NCBI GenBank assembly: GCA_030533445.1
Contig: CM060078.1
Span: forward strand, 23,165,591 to 23,229,590
Direction: 5' to 3'
Source: Cyprinodon diabolis
Taxonomy: Eukaryota > Chordata > Actinopteri > Cyprinodontiformes > Cyprinodontidae
DNA: 64,000 nucleotides
Below the pieces are notes generated by a model. The model saw only the letters and a program-made list of their open reading frames with translations, had not been told where the DNA came from and made no database searches. Of the stretch, positions 25,573-37,773 are shown in pieces. Numbering within the stretch: the stretch's first letter is position 1; each line of letters starts with the position of its first letter. Made by a program: the position numbers and the translations under genes.

Positions 25573-26101
25573 AGGGGCGTTCCATAAGTAATGCCCCTGG
25601 CCCACTTCCAGATGTTTGATCGAGCTAAAATTTTGCATGTGAAGTATTTTAAATTTCTATAGATTAAATAGCAAATTACAGCTCTGAAATAATTGTGGTT
25701 TCTCATTTACTGGTGTTAAAACTGAGTCAAGTCTGGGTTTTTGCATTTGAAAGGGAGACTTTTGATCAAATGAAAGTAACTTATATTGATAATGTCCCAT
25801 AATATAACCTTGTAAAACATTTTGCTAGGTCATATAACGGGCATCATCGCCATAAGTTACTTTAATATCATCTTTCCAGGATGAGTCCTTTCAAATAGAA
25901 AAACCGGATCACTGCTCAACACTCAACAGGCTCCATTTCAGACTTTACTCAGTTCAAACACCTGTAAGTCAGAAACCACAAATAGATCAGAGCTGTAATT
26001 TTCTACTTAATCTATAGAGATTTAAATAACGTCACATGCAAAATTTCAGCTCGATCAAACATCTGGAAGTGCGTCAGGGGCATTACTTATTGAACGCCCC
26101 T
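25573..26101. mobile_element. MITE-like element with about 200-bp terminal inverted repeats
   Basis: The left end GGGGCGTTCCATAAGTAATG (then CCCCTGGCCCACTTCCAGAT, GTTTGATCGAGCTAAAATTT) is mirrored at the right end (ATCTGGAAGTGCGTCAGGGG, CATTACTTATTGAACGCCCC). The inverted match runs about 200 bp on each side with scattered mismatches, leaving a short centre. There is no coding frame. It lies next to the preceding MITE and inside the LINE. The target duplication is not clear. Confidence 0.75.
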
Positions 26102-27099
26102 CATACAAAGACAAACAAGAAAAAAAAAACCTACTCATCAAACAGCAGATGCTAAATACAAGGCATAATTATATAGACATAGCCACAGCCAGACATAGCA
26201 TACTAATAATCATGTTCAGCATGTCCCCCTTAAGCGTTGGGTTCAGGAATAAGTGTGATATCAGACTTGTTGACATATTCAAGTAATTGTCCCCAAAGAT
26301 TCATAAACGTTCCACTTCTACCCATCATAGACAGTCTGATCTTTTTCTAGTTTTATAAAATAGAGGATGTCTTTGATCCAACGGATGTGTGAAGGTGGTA
26401 CAGAAGATTTCCAGTTCAAAACAATCAGTCGTCTCGCCAGTAGAGTGGCAAAAGCAAGAACATCTTTCTTCGCTTTTGCAAAGGAAGCCAAAGTATATTT
26501 CCCTAAGGAGAGGGGGGATCACAAATACCGCAGTAAGTGCATTGGGTTTGATTTTCTCACCCAGTACTTCTGACAAAGTGGCAAACATATCTGACCAGTA
26601 ACTACATAATGAGGGGCAAAACCAAAACATATGTACAAGGTCTGCTGCAGACTGCTGGCATCTATCACATGTTGCAATTATTCCATCATACGTTTTAGCC
26701 AATCTAGCTTTAGTATAATAGACACAATTTAACACTTTAAATTGGATGAGAGCATGTCTAGTGCAGATAGAAGATTTATGTATTTTTTAAATTTCTTGTG
26801 AAAGCACCACCTCCAAGTCCTCCTCCCACAACACTTTTATAAAGTATAGGTGTTCAGGATTTAGAAGATTAATGTGCTACTGGTTAGGTTGAGGGTTAGG
26901 ACATAGAAAAGGTTGAAAATAAATGGAAGTCAATGGGAGTCAACACATGGTCCTCACTACGATGGCAGAACAAGTATGGGTGTGTGTGTTGAAGCATATT
27001 ATGGGTGTTCATTTTCAGTGGCCTTGCATAAAAAATAAAAATACACCTTCATCAAGTATATTCATGTAACATCTATAATTTCATATTAGTAGTGTAACT

Positions 27100-27340
27100 T
27101 ATTCTAATATTAATGCTGCCACCACCATGTTTCTACTTCTTAGATTGGTGCATTTATTTTAATAACTACTTATAACATTAAGGAGTGAGGCCAAACAGTT
27201 CAGATTGGTCTACTGTGACCAAAGCATAGGCTACCACACACTTTGCTGTGGATCCCTGCAGCTCTTGGCTGCTGCTCTAAATACCGGACCACCATCTCTT
27301 GTTACTTTTGCTGTTGTGCCAAACTGAATATAAAGTTAGA
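27100..27340. mobile_element. Decayed Tc1-type remnant
   Basis: AATGCTGCCACCACCATGTTTC, TGTGACCAAAGCATAGGCTACC and CCCTGCAGCTC resemble the antisense transposase region of fish Tc1 copies. It is short and heavily mutated. Confidence 0.4.
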
Positions 27341-28422
27341 TGCAAAAGTTTTGGATACTGTTTTATAATAGTTTTTTTAGTAAAGACATTTTGAAAAGCA
27401 TGCACTGTTTTCTTTTAACTTCACAGTTATACACTTCCTTGTATTGATCCATTGCATAAAATGCCAACAGAATCCATTGAGGTTGTTATTTTTAATGTGA
27501 AAAAGCAGGAAACACCTGCTTAAACTTTAACCTGAAGACCTGAGCAGTAAAAGCTCTTATCTAAAACCAGCTGAAGATCCTATCATTAAACCAAAAGGAA
27601 TGCCTGACCATAAATGCTTCTTATCTTTAATATGGTTGCCAGATTCAGTACATGTCCCCCTGTGATTACGTGTTCTTTAAAATAACCTACCAGTCTTTTG
27701 CACATATAAAACATTCTTGACAAAGATGCGACCTTGATAAACAGTTTTTTATCGCAAATTCAAAACAAATCTGATCTTCCCAAGTAGCTTAGAGCAAAAT
27801 TTCTTCATTAGATATTGCTATGTGTTGTATAGTGAAACATGAAGAGTTTAGGACAAGATAATAGAAAACACACAACAGTTTTCATATAAACAGACTCTAA
27901 TCGCCCTCAATCTTGACCTTAGCTTCACCAGACGGGTCACACCCACAACTCCCTTCTCTTAAAGCTCTGAGGTCTCTACTGAAGCTCTGCTTGGTTGCAT
28001 GCTTTGCAGCCAAACTTCCAAAGCCACATCTGAAGCAGTGTAGCGGTTCACACGACGTCACGCAGACTTTGGGGGCTTGTCATAAAAAAAAGAGCTAGTC
28101 TTGTATGGTAAGGGGCCAGAAAGCCTCGGCTTTACCTAGCTTGGTTTGTCTGAAATGTATGTGCCACTCTTATCTGTTTTGCTGTGCGCGAGCAAACAGG
28201 GGGCATCTGAGTTTGTAGCAGGATCAAATGTCCTTCTCAACTACTTTACTGTAATTTGATTAGAATGCTGCATGTTGTTAATGCTGCATGTTGTTAGACA
28301 TGTCTCTGTGAGGGAAATCTGCACCATGCATCATCACTAATGCATGCTCTCTGCAAATCTGAACACAAATGTCCCTTTTCCATGTTTATTTAGATGCTGC
28401 CCTATTGGTTGCCGGTTTCCAG

Positions 28423-28476
28423 TGGTTGTTAGCCATCTGCCGCGGCTAACATGGAGCGAGAGGGCTCATTTAGGAG
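28423..28476 (+). CDS. prr5: prr5 exon with first ATG (MEREGSFRR)
   Basis: After a GGTTTCCAG acceptor, 28 nt of leader precede ATG GAG CGA GAG GGC TCA TTT AGG AG|GTAAGA. The 26 coding nt end in phase 2 and join in frame to SLHNKLRLG in the exon at 30367. The leader is presumably spliced from the CpG-rich exon 1. Only bases 28451-28476 are coding. Confidence 0.65.
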
Positions 28477-31400
28477 GTAAGACCACAAACACGCTCCTTA
28501 GCAAACACTGCCCTTCAGTTTCACCTCAGCTCCTACTGCCTGTGTCCCTTACAGATATACAAAGACTCTCAATACTGTACATTAATGCACATGCATTCCT
28601 AGATGACCTCATTCGTGCTTTCACTCTTCTTCTTCCTTTGTGCGGTGATTAGACTGCAGCCTTCCTGTGCAGAATAGGGGCCAAAAATTCAGATGTTTCA
28701 CTTCCTGCTCATATCAGAGCTCTTTGCCTTTTTCAAATCCAGAAAAGGACACTTTCCTCCTCAGCTCAGATAACACGTCTAGACTGTGATAGTGACTCTG
28801 TGCTTATTTTAAGAGTCATTATCTATTTATTGTCTAAGCTTGAAAGATTTCTTAATTAAAGCATGGCTATAAGTGTGACTCTAAAGCACTTTTTTTTTTT
28901 TTTAGATATTTTTGAGATTTGCAGTGAGCTGAGCTAAGTGACTGAATTATTTATGTGGATCCAATGTAATGATATTCTTGCAAAATAATTTGATTTCCGT
29001 TATAAAACAAAGTATAAAAACTGATTTGAGAATTGGGATTGTCTTGCTATTTCCAGTCAGTTTCTTGCCAATTCTTCTATTCAAGCATCTGAAATTGCTG
29101 TTTTAAAGTATGATCAATCCCAAATCTTGAATATTTTTAAGTGGTGTAGCTGCACAATCTTATTGTAGTTTAAGTTAGAGTTAGAAAATGTAATAGTTTT
29201 GTGGTGAAGTAGCCTTTTTAATAAAGCTTAGAAGCTTTATTCTCAAACAATGCTTGTTTCCGTAAAACAGATTATACCCCGGGATGTATTTCGAACTCCC
29301 TCGATTATTTTATGGAAATATTTCCTAATGATTAATTTATCTTTCTGGTGATGAAAAGAAATTGTTGTTAAAGTGTAAAGCAACAGGTAGGGGAGGGGGA
29401 GTACTATAGTTTTGTTCCTTTTCATCAGTGAAGGCAAGGTTAACTTTATTGAGAATCTCACGCTGCACACTGATGGAATACCATGGGGGAAAGTACTTTT
29501 TAAAAACTCTGGACTATCCTCCATACTGGACACCAACCATAACCCTCCGCTTTCATCTCTAACTGAAATGGTAAGAGAAAAAGATGGAGGGAAACGCGTC
29601 ACCTTTAAACTCTTCCCTCCCTCTTTGAACCTCAAAGGGTTCCTTTGTTCGCCTGGTACAAAAGCTCTCATGGTCACATGGCCAGCGAGCTGACACAGAC
29701 TGGTGAAGGGACAGAGACACGGAGAGGTAGAGCGGGTCAGGAAGAGTAAAGCTGGGAACAGGGAGGCAGACGCGCTGCTTCCATTCAGATTACTGTGACT
29801 CACACACATGGAGTGGGGCTATGCGATACCCTTTTATGTGCTTCAGTAAGTATATAACATCCTGTTTGTGCCAGCAGAAGATGGTGGGAATATTTTTGTT
29901 TATAGAAAAAACTTCTGTTTATAGTGCTACAATGCCTTGCACAGAATTAGACGTGGCTTTCTCTTCGTCTTTTTTTCCACACACTGCTTTGCTCCAAACT
30001 TCTAAGATAATTTTTTTGTCCTCTTTATTTATCTGTTTGTCCTTCAGTTGGGGTAACTGAAATTAACTTGCTTTTACCCGTCTATGAACATTTTAACCAC
30101 GTAAACATGGGAGAAAAGGTAACCATCCTGTTATTTTAGAAATTAGTTTAGTAAAATCGAACCAGTTTAAGCTTTGAATTTTAACAAGTGTAATATACTT
30201 CATTGCCTGGATGATTCTTAGATTGCTTACCTCCCCAAAAAGATCAGTGGTCTGAAATCATTGTTAACATTTAATAATGGTGTCTGCCTTCAATCTAATC
30301 TATCGTTTCGTGCCAACTTGTGTCTATAAATGCATGTTTTTCTCTTCCTTCCTGCTGGATCTCAAGGAGCCTTCACAACAAGCTGCGGTTGGGCACCGGC
30401 TCGTCCTCCAGCCTCACCGACCTCTCGCAAGCCAAATGTTCATCAGGGGGTGGGGAGAAGGGAGGGACAGCTGGGGGGCTGTCAGAGGAGGGCAGGAGGA
30501 GCAAAGAGACTCAGCAGAGGAGGGCCGGTGCCAACGCCACCTGGAACAGGTCAGTGCATCAGCTATTCATCATGTTTGCTCTTCACATTTCAGACATAAC
30601 CCTCACAAATTCATTCATACTTTTTGATATGAAAGCACTAAAATAACATTGCATAACAATTTAATGCATTTTAATTGTTTGTCTGTTAAATTATTTCATT
30701 TTATGTGTTTCTTCAGCATCCAAAATGCGGTGATCTCAGTTTTCCAGAAGAAGGAGCTGGGAGTAAATGAACTCTATACTTTAAATGAAGGTGTCAGGTA
30801 AGCTAGCTGTCATAAGCATGATGGACTTTTTTAAGTTTCAGCTTTTTTCTTATTTAAGTTATGTAACTAAAACATATTGTTGTTGTCCTAAACTGTGAGT
30901 TGTAAGAGTCGCCCTCATTCTCAGATCTGCACATGCATGGCAACAGCTGCTTGACCTGAATAAGGAACACCTTATGATTATTTGATCAGATAGGAAAGGA
31001 CAGGTTAAGGTTACAAATGGGTCATTGCTGCTTACTTTCAGTGTACCTGAGGGATGTTTGGACAGGGCTTTCAAAACTGTGTGGTGTAATATTAAAGCAC
31101 ACAGTTTCCTAACATAAACCTACAGGTACGCAGAGTAGTTTTTTTTTATTTTTTATTGAAAATTGATCCTTTTTACCAACAAATACCATTCTATCATTAT
31201 GAATTAAAAGAATGTGAAACAATCCTTCCCTGCTCTGATCCTCAAAATAAAAACCTCTGCAAAAAAATTACCTTTACATATCAGCTAATTCTTAAAGGAG
31301 TCTATTTTAAATTTATATTCAATTAATTTTAGTACAGTTCTTCTTCATCAGAGCCTACAATAAATAGATAAATAAATACAACTGTAGAAAAACAGTAAAA

Positions 31401-34400
31401 CATCTCATGTAGTACTAACTCTGGAGGAGCTGCAGAGATACGCGGCTCAGGTGTGCAGCAGAATCTACAAATCAATGCTTAACGCAGAGTTTAATTTATT
31501 TGTTTTAAACATATTTCATAATTCATTACGTCAAAATTTAATCTTTTTTATGATCCAGTTTCCTTCCACACACTTTTTTGAAATATTTACACTGTTTAGT
31601 TTCAGTAACAAATCACCATGAACTCACCATCCTGACTGATAAGTGTTAGTGCCTCAAACATCGCTCAAAGTAAGAGTGCAAAATGCTGCAGCATGTCTTA
31701 AATATGAGCTCCTTACCTTCCATTTTAGCCTCACTACACTGGCTCCCTGTACATTTTAGGATTCATTTTAAAGTTTTTTTATTTGTTTTTAAGTCACTCT
31801 CTCACTCTATATAGTCACTCTTGCTCCACCTTATCTTTCTGAGATGCTGCACCTTCATACACCGTCCCGTTCACTCAGGTCAGTCAATCAGCTGCTTCTT
31901 GAGGTGCCTAAATCTAAACGGAAGCGTAGTCGTTTTTCTCTGTGGCGGCTTCCAGTGTGGATTAAAAAAGTCTACCTCTCTGTCTGATTTTAAATCGCTT
32001 ATTAAAACTCATCTTTTTGCCTTGGCTTTCAGAACTATTGGAAATCTTTATTTTTATAGGTTTTATAGTTCCAGATTTTATAGTTCTAGATTTTAGTTTT
32101 GTTATGTATTTTATGCTTTTATTTTTTTTAATGTCTTGTAATGTTTTATGTTGTTACACTGTGCAGCACTTTGGTCCTTTAAGAAATTTTTAAGTGCTTT
32201 ATAAATAAAGTAGGATTGGATAATAACAGTGATGATAGCATAATAACAAGTTATTTCTATTTTACTATTTCACATAAAATCCATCTACAGTACAGGAAGA
32301 ACATTTAAACAGAGGGTATGAATGCTTTTGTTAGGGTTTTCTGTACTATGTAACTGGTTGAAAAGTAGTTTCACATGTAAGGAGCTGAGCAGCCATATTT
32401 ATCTCCAGGTCCCCATGTTCTCTATTTGCCAGAGGTAAAATCTTTTTTCAGATGTCGCCGTATCTCCTGAACACAGAGCGCACATCGCTGCTAATTTCCT
32501 GAGACGTCTGCTATTTAAACACAGCAGTTTACTCAGCGAACCCGTCTCCATCTGCTTCATTTTCCATCCAAAGACCAACCGGTGATGTGTGTGCGTCACT
32601 TCATGCTTTAAACACCCTGGTCTATCTGTGTTTCATAGGCAGCTGCTGAAGACAGAGCTGGGCTCCTTCTTCACCGAGTACCTGCAGAATCAGCTCCTCA
32701 CCAAAGGCATGGTCATACTGAGGGACAAGATACGCTTCTATGAAGGTATGCATAACTTATAGCTGGAGAGGTTCTGCACCTTCACCTAACCAAATAAACA
32801 CCATCCTCAAATGTTGTGTCATTTCTTTTTAATTGTATTCAACTGTAAAAAGTTTTTAAAACAAGTTCCAATGACTGTAGACCAAGAGTCTTTTGGTGTC
32901 TTAAAACAGAAAGTGGTTGCATTTGCAGCTGATAGATTTCAGTGACTGGCATCATGGAAAGGATACCCACAGAAAGTTCAGTTTCACCTCTTTCACCTAC
33001 TGTCTCTTTCATCATTTGACTGGCAATCATGATGTTTACAGATGGTGAGGTCACAGATTTGATCAGAAATGTCTCCTTTAGCTCATAAAAAAGGGAACTG
33101 CTAGAATATGTTTACAGAAATGTTACGGAGAAGACAGAAAGCTTCATAGTAAGGTTAATTTTAGACTTACTAAATAAACTGGCTGTATGTGCAGTGGTAA
33201 CGTTTTGATCAGTTCTCAGACCTTTGTTAGACAATTAAAGCTGTTTTAGCATTTTTATTGTCTCATATTTGATCCATTTTGAATTGAAAAAGCTTCCTGG
33301 ATGGGAAGCGAAACGTCTTCATACCTGGAAACAAAGTCCAATGGATTGTTTTTTAACCTTTTTGGAACTCATATTTGATCTGGAATAAGTTTCACAGGGG
33401 ATGCATTGCACTGTGTAGGAGGGGTTGCAGAATATTGTTGAAAAGTAAAAAAAAAAAAAAACATACAAAAAAGTCACTTATTTCAGAAATTGAGACTCTG
33501 GATCCATTACACATACATTATTTTTAATTTATCTTTTATTTATCAGCCAACAGTCATTTGGCCTCTGTGAAATTATAAAAAACGAACTTAGCTAGCAAAA
33601 AAATTTGATTATTAACAGGTAAGTCACAAATCTAGTTGGTTTGGAGAGCTTTTATCATAAAGTATTTAAAAACTACTTTTAGCATTTTTTATTTAATCTA
33701 TCTGATATAAAATTCTTTTTGGTTATCTAAAACTAAACAATTGTAAGTGGAATGGTAATTTTTAACAGTACCACATGACATCATTTTAAAGTTTGTGGGA
33801 TATTGTTCACTTTTTAGGTTTCTGAATGTTAACAGATTTTAAAACAAAGTGGTTTAGGTGAAGTCTTTCAAAGGTAGAAAAGTGTGGATTATTTAAATTA
33901 GTTTAAGTTTTTAGCCCCACTTAAAAAAAAAAGACTTTATTATTTTCTTTTGATTTTGAGTTTGCATCGTTTGTAGAGACCCAGGATGAAAATACACATA
34001 AAAGAGAAAATCTCTTTAGAAATGAATTCTTTAGAAATGCTTTCTCCATCATAAGACATCTGTCTCCCTGCTTTGATTAGCATTGTTCCTGGTCACGCTC
34101 ATTTATTTCTAAGAAACTCAGACATCACTATTTTATCTGGTTTGGTCTCAGATACGACTGGCAGGGAAAATAATTATTGACTACAATCCCAGATGTCAAG
34201 TTTACATCATGAGTTAACCATTAGTCTGAACTGGGAGTGCTTTATCTCTCCTTGGTGAATTCAAATGAAGGTCATTTTCCGACTCCAAACACTGACTCAC
34301 TTCAAATACTTCAAATAGACGAGGAAAGTAAGACAAAATGATCCTGTTCCCTCTGTTTCTGCATAATGTAAAACAATGTAGGAAGATAGAAGACTCACAC

Positions 34401-37400
34401 TTTCAGAGGAGCACACACTGACTGTGACTCTTAGGGCTGTAGTCACAGAAACAAGACAGGAAGCGATCCTTTACGTCACGATCACGTCTAGATGGTGAGA
34501 AATTTAGGATAAGCCAAACCACAGAAACCTACAGATCTATTGTTCTGACTGTACCCAAGGTGCCCAGAAGTCAATTTATGTAGGCAGGTGAAGGGATGCT
34601 GCACTTTGCAGATCTATTCATAACTTTTTTTTGCTTTTTTTATCACTGCCACATTTCTTTGTATTTCGTTGGAATTTTACGTGACAGAGCAACACAACCA
34701 TCTTTTTCTGTCATCACAATTTTAAGTCTTTTTGTGGTTTTTCTCTACCAGCTTTACACACATACAGTTCAAGCATTCTTCTATAGAAATAGTGCAAACT
34801 TGGTCAGAATACCTGAAACCATCTAAAAAAGGGGATTTTAAAGTATTTGCACGTATCCTCAAATGGATCTACATCTGGACCACGCTTTGATCTAAACCTT
34901 GCCATTATAAATCTGGTTTTATGTCTTATTTAGTTTCTTTTTCTTCAGTGTCAGGGACTTTCCAACCCCTAAAAGATATTTCTCTATAATATAACCCTGT
35001 GTTTAGCGCTATACATCTTCCAAATGCAGACCGACAGCATGACGCTTCCACTACAGTGCTTAACTTAGGGGGTAATGAGGAACCAAATGCTGCAAATCTG
35101 TTACAGGCTCCAGAATAAAATGTTAAACATATACAAAACCGAACTGATTTTATTGTCTTGATGCGATTTTTTTTGTTGCACAATTATCATCCTGGTTCCA
35201 TCCAAGGTCAGAAGCTGTTGGACTCTCTGGCTGAAACCTGGGATTTCTTCTTCTGCGATGTTCTCTCCATGCTGCAGGCCATCTTCTACCCCGTGCAGGT
35301 ACGAAAATCCTTACCCACCCTCGCTAATACTTCGCTGTTAGCTTCATTGTGGTAATATTTTGTTTGTTTGTTTAAACAGGGAAAGGAGCCATCGGTGCGT
35401 CAACTTGCTCTCCTCCACTTCAGAAACATCATCACCCTCAACCTAAAACTGGACGAGGCTCTGTCTCGACCACGAGCCAGAGTCCCCCCATCCATCGTCC
35501 AAATGCTGATGATACTACAGGTATCTTCTTTCTTCTTCTATCTTATATTCTTTTCCCCCTCTGTTAACCCGCATTCTGAAAAAGCTTAAGCTGTTTGGGG
35601 AGCAGAAATAGAATAAACAATCTTCTGGAGAAGAGGAGCAGCCGGGGTTAAAGGACAAGGGCAAGTGTTTTTCTTTGGAACAGATCTCAAAGGAAGTAAT
35701 TCAGTGCTAACATACAGTAGAGCTGTCTTCCCATGACCAGTTGGTCCCCTCTGCACCCTCCCTGATGTGAATTCTCCATGTTTACACTAAACCAATAACA
35801 TCCCCACAAGAACAGGAAAACAGCATGAGTGTATTAGACCTTTGACTCATATGTGTGATGAGGGAGACCATTAAATATTCCTGCACTTAAAAGTAGCTGC
35901 ATTTTCATGATCACTTTTTTTCTACATGGAAGGATCTTACTCTAAATATAGTTTTTTTTAATGAAATTTTTAAGTTTTTAAGGATTGTGCATTTGCTCTA
36001 TGTTGTCTTACATTTGGTATCTTGTCTTTAATTTGCACTTGATTGTGTTTTTTCAGTGTGGGTTTGCACCTTAAAGTGATTTACAGATATTAGTACATGT
36101 TCCTAAAAACTCCTTACTACATTTATTATTTATGGCTGTCTATTCTGATTCAGTTTATTTTATGCATTTTATAGAAATATATCAAGAAATACATAAGCTC
36201 TTATTTTGTTATGGTAAGCATCAGTGGATGAGATCCAATGCTAAAAACAACAAGAAATTAAAGGCCCGTCTCACATCTGTCATCGCTTTACGGAAAATAT
36301 TCCCTGATGAGACAAAAGTGTACGTTTTTATGTTTTATGTGCTGTCATATTAGGTGTAAAAGTGGTGTTTCAGGTAAGCATGGTGGTGGTACTCTGATGG
36401 TATGGGCCTGCTCCGCTGACTTCTTCTAACTGAAAACCCAGAAGGAGGAAGCCATGCTTTCAGATCAATGTTCCAGCTGCAGGGCATTGATCCAAAGCAA
36501 ACATAAGTAAATTTTTCCCTGCACTAAACAGATACCTTCTTTATGCAGCTGTACCGCTGACTTTAAATATGCTTTTATCAAAATACAAAAGGCATCATCG
36601 GCAAACTTTACAGAAACCTAACATCTATGAATAGGAACTCAGCTGATTATATCAGACAACGATGGGAAAAGGAAGCAGATGTAATCATTTCACCTGAGGA
36701 TTGGATGCAGATTTGGAGGAACAGTCTGTCCACCACAAATTCTTTAACATGGCGCGATTTCTGCTGGAAGAATCTAATCAGGTTTTTTATGACGCCAAAG
36801 CAGAGATTCAGACTGGGTGGATCACAGTCCTCTTGCTGGGGGGGATGCGGTGTGGTCTCTGCGGGTCATTTTCATATGTTTTGGGACTGTCCAGAGCTGA
36901 AGATCTTCTGGACGGACGTTAATCGTTTAATCTATGAAATTATGGGTATAACCTTTCCTGCTATGTACCTCGAAATACCTTCTGAGGGACTCAATAATGG
37001 AGACGCACACCTGTTGAAGATATTTATGATTGCAAGCAAGAAAACGATTACTAAATGTTGGCTCCAGCCCAGACCCCCTACTCTGAAGCTTCTGGTGAAT
37101 ATTATAAAAATGATCCACGATATGGAAATGCTGACTTTTACATTACGGCTCAAGAAGGAAAAAGGAGAGAGACTCTGGGAAAGATGGGATTATTTTATTG
37201 CCAAAGGTGTGTAACAGTACATTTTTGTGAATTCATATTACTTGGACAGACACCTGGGAGTTTTTCTCTCTGTCTATTTTTGGAGAATACATATAGTGAA
37301 ATGTCTGTAGAATTGTTATGCTCCTTAGTATGACTGCATACCACCTGCCCTAGCCCTGGGGTTCGATTATGTGTACTTGTATGTTTGAAAATTAATAAGA

Positions 37401-37427
37401 ATAAAGTTTAAAAAAATAAATAAATGA

Positions 37428-37508
<81 letters not shown>

Positions 37509-37651
37509 TATATACATATAATAATATATATATACATATAATATAATAATATATATATATAATATATAATATATATAATATATATATTATATATATATAT
37601 AATATATATATTATATATATATATATTATATATAATATATATTATATATAA

Positions 37652-37695
<44 letters not shown>

Positions 37696-37715
37696 TATAT
37701 AATATATATTATATA

Positions 37716-37773
<58 letters not shown>

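Larger units (their letters stand above)
25168..26895 (-). mobile_element. L1-like LINE 3' fragment (minus strand), interrupted by MITEs
   Basis: On the minus strand an open frame at 26735-26325 encodes a peptide with the pattern ARLAKTYDGIIATCDRCQQ then DLVHMFWFCPSLCSYWSDMF. This is the Cys/His knuckle and HMFWxCP signature at the C-terminus of fish L1-type reverse transcriptase proteins. Downstream non-coding sequence continues to a terminal AATAAACAAAGTTAAAAAAC near 25,168-25,190. Two palindromic elements lie between these parts. The 5' bulk of the LINE is absent. Confidence 0.65.
24657..28422. other. prr5 intron 1 with nested mobile elements
   Basis: A 3.8-kb intron. It holds a (TG)n tract, an antisense L1-like 3' fragment, two MITEs, a Tc1 remnant (27,100-27,340) and a two-copy 16-nt tandem repeat (AATGCTGCATGTTGTT, 28264-28295). 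No further exon is supported. Confidence 0.6.

Noticed and set aside
29821..29845. ATG at 29821 (MRYPFMCF) as a prr5 start
   Set aside because: It reaches the donor in phase 1, which is out of frame with the exon at 30367. The ATG at 29808 gives the right phase.
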